Below, one piece after another: positions 9,299 to 19,875 of a DNA stretch of 64,000 nt (its first letter is position 1; every line of letters begins with the position of its first letter). A program made the position numbers and the translations under genes. The notes beneath the pieces were generated by a model that saw only the letters and a program-made list of their open reading frames with translations, was not told where the DNA came from and searched no databases. The DNA comes from Micromussa lordhowensis (Eukaryota; Cnidaria; Anthozoa; Scleractinia; Lobophylliidae): positions 11,174,944-11,238,943 of the forward strand of contig OZ026597.1 in the NCBI GenBank assembly GCA_964020085.1, given 5' to 3'.

Positions 9299-10856
9299 GA
9301 GGTATAACATCCATACCTTATAGCTGTAGTAAAACATTTAAACTTCCGATTTCAGGTATAACATCCATACCACAGACCTGAGGTATAACATCCATACCAC
9401 AGACCTGAGGTATAACATCCATACCACAGACCTGAGGTATAACATCCATACCACAGACCTAAAGTGTAACATCCGTACCACAGACCTAAAGTGTAACATC
9501 CATACCACAGACCTGAGGTATAACATCCATACCACAGACCTGAGGTATAACATCCATACCACAGACCTGAGGTATAACATCCATACCACAGACCTGAGGT
9601 ATAACATCCATACCACAGACCTAAAGTGTAACATCCGTACCACAGACCTAAAGTGTAACATCCATACCACAGACCTGAGGTATAACATCCATACCACAGA
9701 CCTGAGGTATAACATCCATACCACAGACCTGAGGTATAACATCCATACCACAGACCTAAAGTATAATATCCATACCTCAGACCTGTGGTATAATATCCAT
9801 ACCTCAGACCTGTGGTATAACATCCATACCACAGACCTAAAGTGTAACATCCATATCACAGACCTGAGGTATAACATCCATACCACAGACCTGAGGTATA
9901 ATATCCATACCACAGACCTGAGGTATAACATCCATACCACAGACCTGAGGTATAACATCCATACCACAGGCCTCAGGTATAACATCCATACCACAGACCT
10001 GAGGTATAACATCCATACCACAGACCTCAGGTATAACATCCATACCACAGACCTCAGGTATAACATCCATACCACAGACCTGAGGTATAATATCCATACC
10101 TCAGACCTGAGGTATAATATCCATACCACAGGCCTCAGGTATAACATCCATACCACAGACCTGAGGTATAACATCCATACCACAGACCTGAGGTATAACA
10201 TCCATACCACAGGCCTCAGGTATAACATCCATACCACAGACCTGAGGTATAACATCCATACCACAGGCCTCAGGTATAACATCCATACCACAGACCTGAG
10301 GTATAACATCCATACCACAGACCTGAGGTATAACATCCATACCACAGACCTGAGGTATAACATCCATACCACAGGCCTCAGGTATAACATCCATACCACA
10401 GACCTGAGGTATAACATCCATACCACAGACCTGAGGTATAACATCCATACCACAGACCTGAGGTATAACATCCATACCACAGACCTGAGGTATAATATCC
10501 ATACCTCAGACCTGTGGTATAACATCCATACCACAGACCTGAGGTATAACATCCATACCACAGACCTGAGGTATAACATCCATACCACAGACCTGAGGTA
10601 TAACATCCATACCACAGGCCTCAGGTATAACATCCATACCACAGACCTGAGGTATAATATCCATACCTCAGACCTGTGGTTTAACATCCATATCTCAGAG
10701 CTGAGGTATAACATCCATACCACAGACCTGAGGTATAACATCCATACCACAGGCCTCAGGTTTAACATCCATACCACAGACCTGAGGTATAATATCCATA
10801 CCTCAGACCTGTGGTTTAACATCCATATCTCAGAGCTGAGGTATAACATCCATACC
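9299..10856. repeat. Array 1, copy 1: 27-bp minisatellite
   Basis: About 57 units (array length divided by 27) of consensus tataacatccataccacag plus acctgag/g. Because 27 is a multiple of 3 and the unit lacks stops, more than one minus-strand frame stays open for hundreds of codons. There is no start context, codon bias or conserved protein sense. Variant units carry ggcctca, ctaaagtg or an inverted core (cctcagacctgtgg). Confidence 0.95.
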
Positions 10857-10874
10857 AGGGGTACGGATGTTATG
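10842..10874. repeat. Inverted terminal unit of array 1 (hairpin)
   Basis: The last direct unit (tataacatccatacc, 10842-10856) is followed after three bases by ggtacggatgttatg, its near-perfect reverse complement (13 of 15). The array therefore ends in a hairpin. The counterpart in copy 2 lies at 36942-36974. Confidence 0.8.
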
Positions 10875-12803
10875 GCGATGATTTTTGTCGATAATTAAAC
10901 GCTGACGTCATTTTCGAACATGTGCAACAAATTCAGAACTGTTGTTTTGAGGTTTGCCGAAGAACTTGAAAAAGGATTGAGATCCTTCGCTTGAGTTCGA
11001 AATTCCAATGTTTTTGAGAAACTTAATTTTCACTCTATATTATCTAACAACAATCGATATGATACGTATTTTGAGTACTTTGAAATGCGCAATATCGCAT
11101 TTAAGTGAAGGAACCGTTGATTGAAGAACACTCACACTACATCTAGTTTTAATGTTATCTTCGCTTTTGGTCAACCACTGTTTTGTGCTTGTATTTCTGA
11201 GATACAAAGGGTGAATAAACTAGTAATATTTTGTTAGAACGTTGGAATTTCATTTTAAGACTTCCGGCTAAATAGGTATAGATTAAGAGAACTTTTAAAA
11301 ATCTTTCAAGACATATCGTCACTTTTATAGGACTCAAATATGTTCTAAACAGCTCTATATTTGGTATGTCTTGATTTCCCTTAGTATTTTCTCTCGTATC
11401 AGTGGTCTCGCTTCTGGAAAAATGCAATGCCTTCCCAGTTTGACTGTAGCCTTTATTGCTGAGCCTACAAAGAAAGAGATTTTAGTTAATGTTAAATCCT
11501 ATCATCTTTAACACAAAAGATTGAAATAGTACTATATTGGAGAGTGATGGGCTAAGAATGATGGGATAGAATGGTCCAGTTTTTCGCAGCTCATAAATGA
11601 AAGCTTAATTATGTCTTGGCGAAGGGAAACAAAATTGACTTATTCTTCTCCTGGTTGGCGTAGTATCACAATGGGAACATACTTGAGATGCCTAATGCTC
11701 ATGATGTAAGAACTAAATAATGGGAGTCATAATGTTTTTAATAGTTCGAAGTATTGCCTCACTAGCTCAGATGCTGTACGATGCAAGGCACGTTCTGAGT
11801 CTCACCTTTCACTGAATTCTGCACAACAATGACATAGTCAGATGGTTGGCTGTAGTGACACACAATAAATCCATAGAGAGCTTCTGTTTTTCCTTCCGGA
11901 AAGGCCCACAAGTTGTGTTTCGATTCATTTGAATCCCAGCATCCACGAGACCCACTTGCTGGTTTTTCTTTAAGCCAGTGACCAAGCACTACCGGCGTAA
12001 CGGTTTCTGTTAGCGCGTTTGGATCTAAAAGGAAAAATATCCACAATTTTCATAAATACATACTGTGGAAACGTGGCAAAGTGGGATAATCATCATTAAA
12101 ATGTTACATACTTTACATCTGGATGGCTTCTTAAAAAGTTACCTGCGCTCGAAGTAGCACTAGATCAATTGCTATCTTTCTCGTATTTCAAGATTTTTTT
12201 TATATTTCAGGAGAGCATAATACTTTGAGAAACAATAAGTTTTCACTCTGGCTTTACTGAAAAAAGAGTGGCTCTAACATAAGAATTAGCTTCCCCCTTC
12301 TACTGTCTTTATTTTAATGCTTATATATGTGGCAAAGTATGGTCCACATTGAACTTAAACTTGGACCATGATGATTTTTTTTAATGTGACTTGTTTTTGG
12401 ATCTATGCCATTCATAATATAGTCACTGGAAAGCTCCATTTTCACCTCAGTTTGCACTACGCTATCGTGTGTTAGAGCCCATTGCCTAGATTGAGGAGCC
12501 GGTCATTTCCCTCCTACACATGTACAGTACATCGCAAAAAGAAATTGCAGCCGGAAAAACTACATTACCTTTGTCCTTTTTGTCCTGCTCATAATAAAAG
12601 GCACTTTCGATAAAGGGACAAATCATTTTAATATAATGTTTGACTCTTTCTTGTTGGTCAAAGGAACACAAAACAACCACACTGTAACCACGCAATTTGT
12701 TCCTGCAGTTGACGGAATTCAAAAATGCTCCCAGTGTCGCTATGTGCTGTTCAAGCCATTCCTGTGAATGAATGAATGAAATTCGAGAGAAGTGATACTA
12801 CTT

Positions 12804-12920
12804 AAAAATTATTCCACTCGCGCTTGTTGGACATTGAGATGATAACTATCCAACGAGATGCGTAGCGTCTCAAGGCTATAATAAACAAATATCCAACAAG
12901 CGCGAGTGCAATAATTTTTT
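12804..12920. mobile_element. Short foldback/MITE-like element, copy 1 (short form)
   Basis: The ends are inverted repeats of about 27 bp: aattattccactcgcgcttg at the left and caagcgcgagtgcaataatt at the right. It lies in an intron of the ParB-like gene. In copy 2 the same ends enclose about 453 bp, so one form is an insertion into, or a deletion from, the other. Confidence 0.65.
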
Positions 12921-13113
12921 ATCAAAAAAGCTCCTTAGATATAGAAAACTAAAATGAACCAATTACGTTAAAAGTGCAGCCCGCTGTGCATATTATTGAA
13001 CCGTCGAACGAGAAAACCTGGGGACGAGATTGCGTTATTTTTGGTCAGTAGAACAACAAAGCGCGAAATGGAGAAGCTATTTTCAGTTAAAAGGGGAAAT
13101 ATCTTGAACGAAT

Positions 13114-13148
<35 letters not shown>

Positions 13149-13251
13149 CTGAAAAATTCTGCAGATCTCGGCAGCAACTAATTACAAAATTTGCACTGGC
13201 AGAAGTGATCATCCCAACTGTTAGTCACATTTTAGCATGTTATTGAGAATG

Positions 13252-13667
13252 TGTCAGTAACGTACTGGTTTATTCACAATTGTCACAATCCAAGGTCCGT
13301 ACGGCCACGAACCGCAAAATAACACAGTTGCACAATCCGAGACATACAGTGAAAACTCACAATCGACGCGTTCCTTGTTTACATACGACCGATGCGAGCG
13401 TGGTTTTCTGCAAAAAAATATAAAGTTCTAATGTCTTACATGCTCTCAAAAAAAACGTCTAGAAAATGTCCACAGTCCTTACTTACCGAACTGTATGGCC
13501 TCTCGACATAAAATAAATGAAATAAGCTCTGAAAACTCCGCATTCAATAACAAACAACTCTGGCGCTCAAAACAGTTCAAAGCACATGGCGAATACAACA
13601 CGTTCGCTCGCGTGGTCACGTGACCACAAAAATGACAAAATGTTACTCAGGGGAGTCGGGAGTGACA
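13252..13667. mobile_element. MITE-like insertion present only in copy 1
   Basis: A 416-bp segment begins TGTCAGTAACG and ends GGGAGTGACA, weak inverted ends sharing TGTCA/TGACA. It is flanked on both sides by GAATG. Copy 2 has a single GAATG at 39704-39708 and no insert, which is the empty site expected for an insertion with a 5-bp target duplication. No coding capacity is seen; a ggtcacgtgacc palindrome lies near its right end. Confidence 0.7.
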
Positions 13668-15283
13668 GAATGTATAAATATAAAAAGAGGCTCACTTGTA
13701 AACAAAAACAGCGCAGAGATTTCGAATACACACAGTTTATCCGCATACCTCTGACATTTCCACTATAATCAATGAGGCCCCTGGAAATTCTTTGAGATGG
13801 TCCTCCTTTCTAATGTCAGTTGCAGACAGTTCCAGTCCCTGACTAAAAATCGTTACAGCTACTGCGGCTGTAGGACTGGCATTGAAAGGGATGACAGTTG
13901 CCTCGTCGCCTGTTCGTATAGTTTCCACCCGGTTTGGAGGGAAAGCACAGAAAGCATCTAATTTTTCCTAAAAGTCGTCAGAATCTATCAGAAAACATCT
14001 ACAACAATTATTTTACATTTTGATTGTGGTTATTTTGCGCGTTACAAACATTACTTATTATTACTATTAATCATTACTTATTTTATTAGGCATTACTTAT
14101 TTATGTCTGACTACACATATCCGTCAGGGAGTTTGAACAAGATGGCTAAAAGCAATAGAGTGCAAATCACGTTTCAATAGGGTATTACAGTACTTGCGGA
14201 ATATCAGTTAAGTCCTGCGTAACGTGGATTTAATGTTGAATCCGTGAGCCACAAAAACTTGTACCGGCAATACACTTGATTACTCATTTACCTTTAGTTC
14301 AAGAGGAAGTGCAGATAGGTTCAATTCCAAGTACTTTTCAAGTTTCTCTTCATCCAGGATGTGTGGATATTGATCCACGGCTTGTTCAAAGTTCTCAAAA
14401 TGGAGGTGGTTTTTTATTAGACTTCTCAGTTGCTGCTTTTTTTTATTTCGGCGGCCTCGCGATACATACCTTGTAAAGACAACGTTTTGTTTGCCACCTT
14501 CGTCAAAAGTTCCAATCGAACTGGGTTAGAAAGATTGCCTTGCAGTCTTTCTACAGTCTAAAAAAAAGCACCAATACTAGAATACATTATCTGAGCTAAA
14601 AATAGGCCAGAATTATATTATTGACTGAATAACCACCAAAACGAGAAAAATGATAGAGAGGAGAACAAATTAACGGACGGATAAAATGTCACATTTTGAT
14701 TGGTCTGAAGATGAAATGGAATGGCGAACGGTCGAGTTGAATGAGAGCAATGCGTACAGAGAGGGTTAAGAGATCGAGCTTCACCTCTGTTATTTTAAAC
14801 TTCAATAAGACCTTTAGTTGCACTTACATAACTTCCAAGACCTTCTTTATTAAGCAAACAATCGGGCGTGGATGTTGCAGACTTTTTAGATCTCTTTTGT
14901 CCCGTGAGTTCTCCTCTGCTAAATTTGTCATTTACTTCTTCCAGCTTGTTAAATACGTCTTGTGAAAGCTTAGTACAAAACCACAAAGCTCCGAGGCGGT
15001 TGAAAGTCTGCGAAAATATAACGTGTTACATTAGACGTTTTAACGTGGCCAAAGAGGGCAACACATCAGCCTTTAGTAAGAATAAGTTAAATGTTCACCA
15101 AATGCTGAGTAACTTAGTCCTGAATAACTATGATAATCATAGACCGCGTTGTTATAATGAAGCTGAAACCAGTTTATCAGTTAATTAAGACTGTAAGAAA
15201 AACAAAATACGAAAAAACAAATAGCTCAGTATAATTTGTATAATAATCTTTGCATCATAATTTGCGCTACGATTTTTCTATAC

Positions 15284-15828
15284 CTTGGTGTTGTCTTTGC
15301 TGTATGGTTCTTCTAGCAGGTCACACATGCTGGCTTAAAACTCGTTCGGAACTACAGTTTCCTCGATACCTAGTTCTGTCTCATCTATACCCTTAAAGTC
15401 GGCAAATCGCTTCCGACAAAGCTTTGCCTTATTCATGAAAGTCAAAGTATGGGTCCTGGTTTGGTCTAGCTGATGCTGCACCGCCAGAGCGACTGCCTCC
15501 TCGTCGGTCAGTCCAGCATAGATCGTTACATCGCGATTAGCGACAAACCTACAATCCGCGAAACGCTGATCCGCGACCAGCTCTTGGGAAGCTCTTCTCA
15601 GATGGTTATTGCCTAGGGTTTCTAGGCGTAAAGAGGACAAGCCTTCCTTTTTAAATTCATCCTTAGACTTAAGTTGCGGGGCTATCACAGGAATTCTTGA
15701 GTAAAATCCATTTGGATGTTGGATTATTTTCTCCTTGAGCGCATCAACTGCTTTTGGGTCGATTTCTCTGATCAGCAATTGCTTTTTTTCTGGGGTAACT
15801 AGTTGGCTGACTGGTACAGAGAAGGTTC
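15284..15828 (-). other. ParB-like domain exon, copy 1
   Basis: The frame opens with TFSVPVSQLVTPEKKQLLIR, then IDPKAVDALKEKIIQHPNGF and IPVIAP. These correspond to the ParB start (choose positions, loop over sites, state a value). It continues with LETLGNNHLRRASQEL, equivalent to the G-x-R-R-x-x-A signature, and GLTDEEAVALAVQHQLDQTR, equivalent to the conserved acidic-rich helix. In bacteria and phages this fold occurs in partition proteins, nucleases and N-terminal to DNA methyltransferases. Here the exon ends at a donor CCAAG|GTATAG; an in-frame TAA lies about 50 bases before it in both copies. Confidence 0.6.
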
Positions 15829-16183
15829 CTGAATAAACAGGTCAAAATTTATATTAGAATAACCGCTTAAATTAAGCGAGATCATGCAAGTAGATTATGG
15901 CATGAAATACAATTTCATATCTAATAGACAGTGTAATAATAAAATCCGATCGTAGGTTAATTGATTTTAAACAAGAAAGTACAAATTCCTTCATTCAAAA
16001 GGTTAACTTCGCGCTAGACCCCTACTATATTCACAGTCGCTCGATTAAGGTTAGGCCTTTCAATTTAGACTGTATCATTCGTTCATCCTCGCTGTAATTA
16101 CCTCTCTACTAACATTTGATGAAGGTGAGATCTTCTGAAGACTTGTGCAACAAGCGCCGGAAAACAAAACCGTCCAATTAAGA

Positions 16184-16199
16184 GGGGGGGGGGGGGGGG
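16184..16199. repeat. Poly-G tract, copy 1 only
   Basis: Sixteen consecutive G residues lie in an intron. Copy 2 lacks this tract and about 30 neighbouring bases (47 bp in all). The tract could form a quadruplex or simply be a slippage product. Confidence 0.8.
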
Positions 16200-16532
16200 T
16201 CGGTGTACTCTAAACATCAAAGGGAACTCCTAACATAACCCTACCAAGATTTATCCCGCCATATCCGCCTGTGAATCTTATGATTCTCTGTAATAGCCGT
16301 TACCAAGTATTTGAAATTATGTTCCTCGTGAAATTTTACGAAACTGGTGCATTGTTGGTCTTTCACGTTTGGGCTGACAATGAGCGAAAAAAAAGCAGAG
16401 ATAAAAAACGAACGTAGTGTAACATGCCACATATATCTAACTCACTTATGAACGAAATGCATTAAGTATCACATATAAACGAATACGTATCGCAAAACAG
16501 TTTTTGGGAAGAATGTCAATCATTGGACTTAC

Positions 16533-17105
16533 CAACTTTGCATTCTTCGAATCTCCGCTGAAGGGGTGAAAGGACATCTTTCCGTGGAAGACTTTGAATA
16601 ATTTCAGTAGCATCCGGCTCAGGCAATCTTCTTTTTCGAATTCTTGTTGCTTAGATGTGCAAGGAGTATCGACGGCAGCATTGTTTCCATCACTGTTGCC
16701 AATATCTGGCGTTACTGGCTGTTGATAGGTCTTAGAGGCAGAACCACTGTTTGGAGTGCCACTTGGTGTTGTTTGGCTTATTTCCGAACTTGGAACAACA
16801 TCGACACTATGAGATGATGGTGACCGCCTTGAGTTTGATACAGAGGGCTCTTTACTGACAAAGCCTTCCAGTTGTGACTGGAAGCTTGTCGCAGTCGTGC
16901 AAATGGCAAACTCCCCAACCGATTTTGTTTTCACAAAGTTCGAAATTTTAACCGCTTTACCGCCTTTTTCACATCTCACATTCAAAATGTTCTTGCCTCT
17001 AGTAGACTCTTGGAATGCTGTAATGGGTCCCAATTCGAAGGCCACTTTATCTTTAAGACCAAGGAAAACGTTGTTCTGGTCATCTTTAGTTAAATGCCAA
17101 GCCAT
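16533..17105 (-). CDS. Possible first coding exon of the ParB-like gene, copy 1
   Basis: A 191-codon open exon begins at an ATG (17105) and ends at a strong donor (AAAGTTG|GTAAGTCC). The first 80 or so residues look globular (NNVFLGLKDKVAFELGPITA, then a basic, Cys-containing part). The next 80 are low-complexity Ser/Thr/Pro-rich linker, and the end is again ordered (CLSRMLLKLFKVFHGKMSFH). It lies on the same strand upstream of the ParB exon, but joining the two directly would shift the frame. A small exon may be missing from my model, or the frame is broken. No family recognised. Confidence 0.55.
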
Positions 17106-18121
17106 TTCTTAATTTAATTTTAGATTCTTTGAAATAGCTCACGTAACACTGAGGTCGGCGTAAAATTAAGATTGGTGTAAAATGAATGGCATCGTATTAC
17201 TTCCGATGCAACCGACACATAATCCTTTTTTCTCTGTTTGAGAACAGAGGATAATAGTTCTTATTTTTCTCTGTATAACGTGTGTTCGTAGTAACATGAA
17301 TCCCTTTGTGATAACGGGATTGTTTTCCCATTATGATTGTGTAGTGGAGTTCCGCTCACGGAGTATTTCAGCATCTAAGGGTTTGTCGGCTCTCGGGTGA
17401 TCAACTGCGCCAAGACGTGGCTATAACGAATAAAATGTCGACATTTTTGCCTAACAAATCAGCACGGGAGCATGCTTAACGTCTGCTATCCGCGTGATTG
17501 CCAATGTTTATTGTCTTCATTTGTTTAACTTGCGTGATCGTTTATCTTTTTGCCAAAGTGCCGCCATAGAGTTGACACACGCACACACACACACGCAAAT
17601 ATATATCAGTCATTGCATTTTTCTGGCTCAGGGGTTTTCTTTCTTTCCTCTATCTTGAGTACGAATAAGCCGCAAAGCGAGCCGCCAAGAAGAAAACAGA
17701 GGGTTTGATCGCGGCTCGATAGATACATTAGCCTCGGTTATTCCTCTCTCCTTTATTTCGCTCGTCGTTTTATCGTGCTACACCCTAATTTCCTTAACAC
17801 CTGGAAGAAGTTACATAATTACAACACAATGGAATTAGCAAAAACGCAGAAACTTGTGGTGAAATTTAGACAGCCATTTGTCAATTCATTACAAAAAAAT
17901 TATTAAATTAAAATAGTCATTATAACAACAAATACGATAACAAAGACTTCTTGGAGCTGCTGCGCGCAAAGTATGGTGGACTTGGCCGGTTGCATTTCAT
18001 AATATAAGGCCGTTTAAATAGCTTTTCGCGCGCAATTAAATGCTAAGACAAGCTTGGACATTACCGTCTTGTGCCAACATTCTGCCAGGCATCTCGTAGG
18101 CAGTAAGAAAGAAAGGTTACG
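17106..18121. promoter_or_regulatory. Divergent intergenic region between the two genes, copy 1
   Basis: About 1 kb separates the ATG of the minus-strand exon (17105) from the ATG of the plus-strand exon (18122), so both promoters must lie here or share elements. Visible features are a perfect stem ctctgtt-tgag-aacagag at 17232-17249, an (AC)n tract with an AT run at about 17576-17605, and several CpG-containing words. I see no certain TATA box or initiator. Confidence 0.5.
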
Positions 18122-19066
18122 ATGGACGAGTACTCACTGTTGACAACCGAAAAAGAACGCAGTTTTGGCAAAGACCTTGAAAATTCAACCTGTTCTACCA
18201 ACCAAACGTGGGAAGAGCTTTCTCTTATATCAGAAGATGAAGAGTTTTCGCTGGTATCTAGCGATAACGAGGACCTAAGCCCAGGTGAGCTCATGGATGA
18301 AAAGGACCCTGCAGAGCATAATGATGGGCCCGGCTGTTCTTTTGTGGCCGACGAATCTCAAAACGATAATACAGCACGCCCATCTGATCTCCGCGCCATG
18401 CGTGAACCAACGGACCATCCAACGACAGCTACACTCCTGGAATGTGAAGAAACCAGCTCTAGTGATAACGGTATCAGAGTCTGTGGTCCGTCTGATAAAG
18501 AAATCGGAGTCAAGGAAGAAAGACAAAGGTATGTACTGCGAAATGGTAGTCTTGGTGTTCTTCGAACGCTTATAGCAAGTTTGTTCAATGAAATGTTTCG
18601 CGTGTTAGGCTTAGATTTCAACCGTGACTATAATCTGTTGGGTGCATCACCCGGTTTAAAACAATTTCCGCGATCTCACTACGATTTGCTTCTATAGCTA
18701 GTTTATCCACAAGCAGGGAAACATAACCAAAACAGTCAACATATGAAGAACTGGAAGAATCATACCAAAGAAACCCTTCTTTTAAAACCCAGATCATTTC
18801 ATAAAAAGGAATTGTTTCAGCTGTTTCAATTTTGTCTGACTGTAGGAAGAGGACGTCATGATTACTTAGAGCCCAGTGACGCTACCCATCCAAAGGACGC
18901 CTCTTCAGAATTAAAAGAAAAATATGGCGAAGGCGAAGTCACGGAGGAGATCTGCCCAAATTGTAGCAAAAAATTCCAGTGTTATTCTAAGGGGATTTTT
19001 GAAAGCGAAAATGGCATGTTGCAGTATTATTGTGACGATATGATTTTGATTTTGCTGAAGAAATAG
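18122..19066 (+). CDS. Acidic N-terminal protein, two-exon model, copy 1
   Basis: The ATG at 18122 (gttacgATGG) opens a 135-codon acidic, Ser-rich exon (MDEYSLLTTEKERSFGK..., TWEELSLISEDEEFSLVSSD) that ends at a donor AAAG|GTATGT (18528). The same frame continues into the intron, so the apparent 191-residue frame is too long. A second exon, possibly from 18877 (after gcccag, the phase that fits), reads SDATHPKDASSELKEKYGEG. It ends with a Cys-rich tail (CPNCSKKFQCYS) and a stop at 19066. An AATAAA follows at 19346. The exon 2 border is uncertain. It could be a separate gene or the 5' part of the DUF7869 gene. No family recognised. Confidence 0.5.
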
Positions 19067-19345
19067 AACCGCGTTAATTGATCATAGTATTAAATGCTTA
19101 ACACTGTCTGAATTTACACCGCAAACTGTTTCTGACAAACTGCCGGAAACTAAACTCATTATTTTGCCACCAACATTGTATCGCACGCGGATGCGTGTAG
19201 AAATCTGAACAAAGGGCTTTCAGTCACGTGGTATTGTAGGATGAACTATCAGTGACGTTATTTGGTATCGGATTTGTTTTATCACGGAACATACTGTCGT
19301 GATCGAGTGGGCGAAGAAAAGTTCACCGGCTTTTTTAATAATTAC

Positions 19346-19351
19346 AATAAA
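19346..19351 (+). terminator. Candidate polyadenylation signal
   Basis: AATAAA lies about 280 bp after the stop at 19066. It would end the transcript of the acidic protein before the DUF7869 exons. Confidence 0.4.
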
Positions 19352-19758
19352 GGTTAATCTAATCTGATTTGAAGAGCTTTAACATTTTGTTCTCGCAAGT
19401 TTTCTCTTACGATTTTTCTCACCCGAATCGTTGATATTTTGAAATCTGCCAGACTGAACCAAATTTAAACCAATTAGCTGCAATTAATAGCTTGCGTGCA
19501 GATGTCTCTTGTCTCGTTTGCTGTGATACGAGACCTCTGCAGCCATATGAACGCAGACTCAGGTTCAAATTTTATCGGTGAATATCTTTAAATAACGCAA
19601 ATAATGTGACGTGAGACAATTCAACTTATAACAAAATCAAGCCAAGCTCCCACCCCCACTCACTCCCAGACAAAGCTGCTGGTGAAGTAGCTCTTCTATC
19701 ATCAATACAATAGGCAACAATGGTTTCAAAAATTTACAATGTAATATATTTTTCTTAG

Positions 19759-19875
19759 GAATTCAAGATTGGACTTCATTGAGAGGGAAGAAAATTTTCT
19801 TGGAAACAAACCAGAATTGCGACAGACTTGTTGAGGACATAAAAAGTCTTGGCGGATCCATTAGTCAATTTAAAG
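19759..19875 (+). CDS. BRCT/Dbf4-like exon, copy 1
   Basis: A 117-bp internal exon with a good acceptor (atttttcttag|GA) and a donor AAAG|GTGTC encodes about 38 residues: WTSLRGKKIFLETNQNCDRL, then VEDIKSLGGSISQFK. The layout (LxGKxxxL..., then I..LGG.i..F) matches the first half of a BRCT fold, especially the N-terminal motif of Dbf4-type proteins. I could not find the exon carrying the second half. Both borders need phase 1, which does not fit the flanking exons I placed, so this may be an orphan or captured exon. Confidence 0.4.

Larger units (their letters stand above)
11355..13967 (-). other. Degenerate beta-class DNA methyltransferase-like region, copy 1
   Basis: Across four exons the protein shows a strand ending PGASLIIVEMSE where an active enzyme has its DPPY motif. 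It then shows a helix and strand (EWLEQHIATLGAFL..., GYSVVVLCS), and a last part reading SQPSDYVIVVQ. After that comes KGSAIKATVKLGRHCIFPEA. The last part matches the usual layout ...pgDlVlDpFaGSGTTavAa..lGR..iGiE.d... in position and spacing, and it comes after the motif IV region, the order of the beta class. Key residues (DPPY; F-x-G-x-G) are missing, so I infer no methyl transfer. The assignment rests on my reading of pattern, not a search. Confidence 0.45.
11355..15828 (-). pseudogene. ParB-like/methyltransferase-like gene, copy 1 (disrupted)
   Basis: Seven minus-strand exons can be chained with GT..AG borders: 15828-15284, 15007-14828, 14557-14292, 13967-13749, 12761-12569, 12024-11806 and 11464-11355 (stop TAG). 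From the second to the last, phases agree (0,0,0,0,1,1). Exon 1 carries a ParB-like domain. Exons 4-7 fit a beta-class DNA methyltransferase order with degenerate motifs. Two lesions are seen. One is an in-frame TAA (15335-15337) near the end of the ParB exon, followed six bases later by an ATG. The other is a one-base deletion after 14436 in exon 3, absent from copy 2. An upstream exon (16533-17105) may belong to it but its phase does not match directly. Multi-exon structure says it was once a working gene; current function is doubtful. Confidence 0.6.

Noticed and set aside
9338..10849. A 503-codon minus-strand open frame with nine-residue repeats (MLYLRSVVW)
   Set aside because: It lies wholly in the 27-bp array. 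The unit length is a multiple of three and lacks stops, so overlapping frames (also MDVIPQVCG) are equally open. There is no start context, splice site or codon pattern, and copy 2 has lost most of it.
12804..12920. Structured RNA gene
   Set aside because: The inverted ends are explained by a foldback element with a second, longer form in copy 2. There is no promoter box or conserved loop.
18275..18621. Minus-strand and second plus-strand frames over the acidic exon
   Set aside because: Shadows of the 18122 frame, conserved only because the macro-repeat copies are nearly identical.
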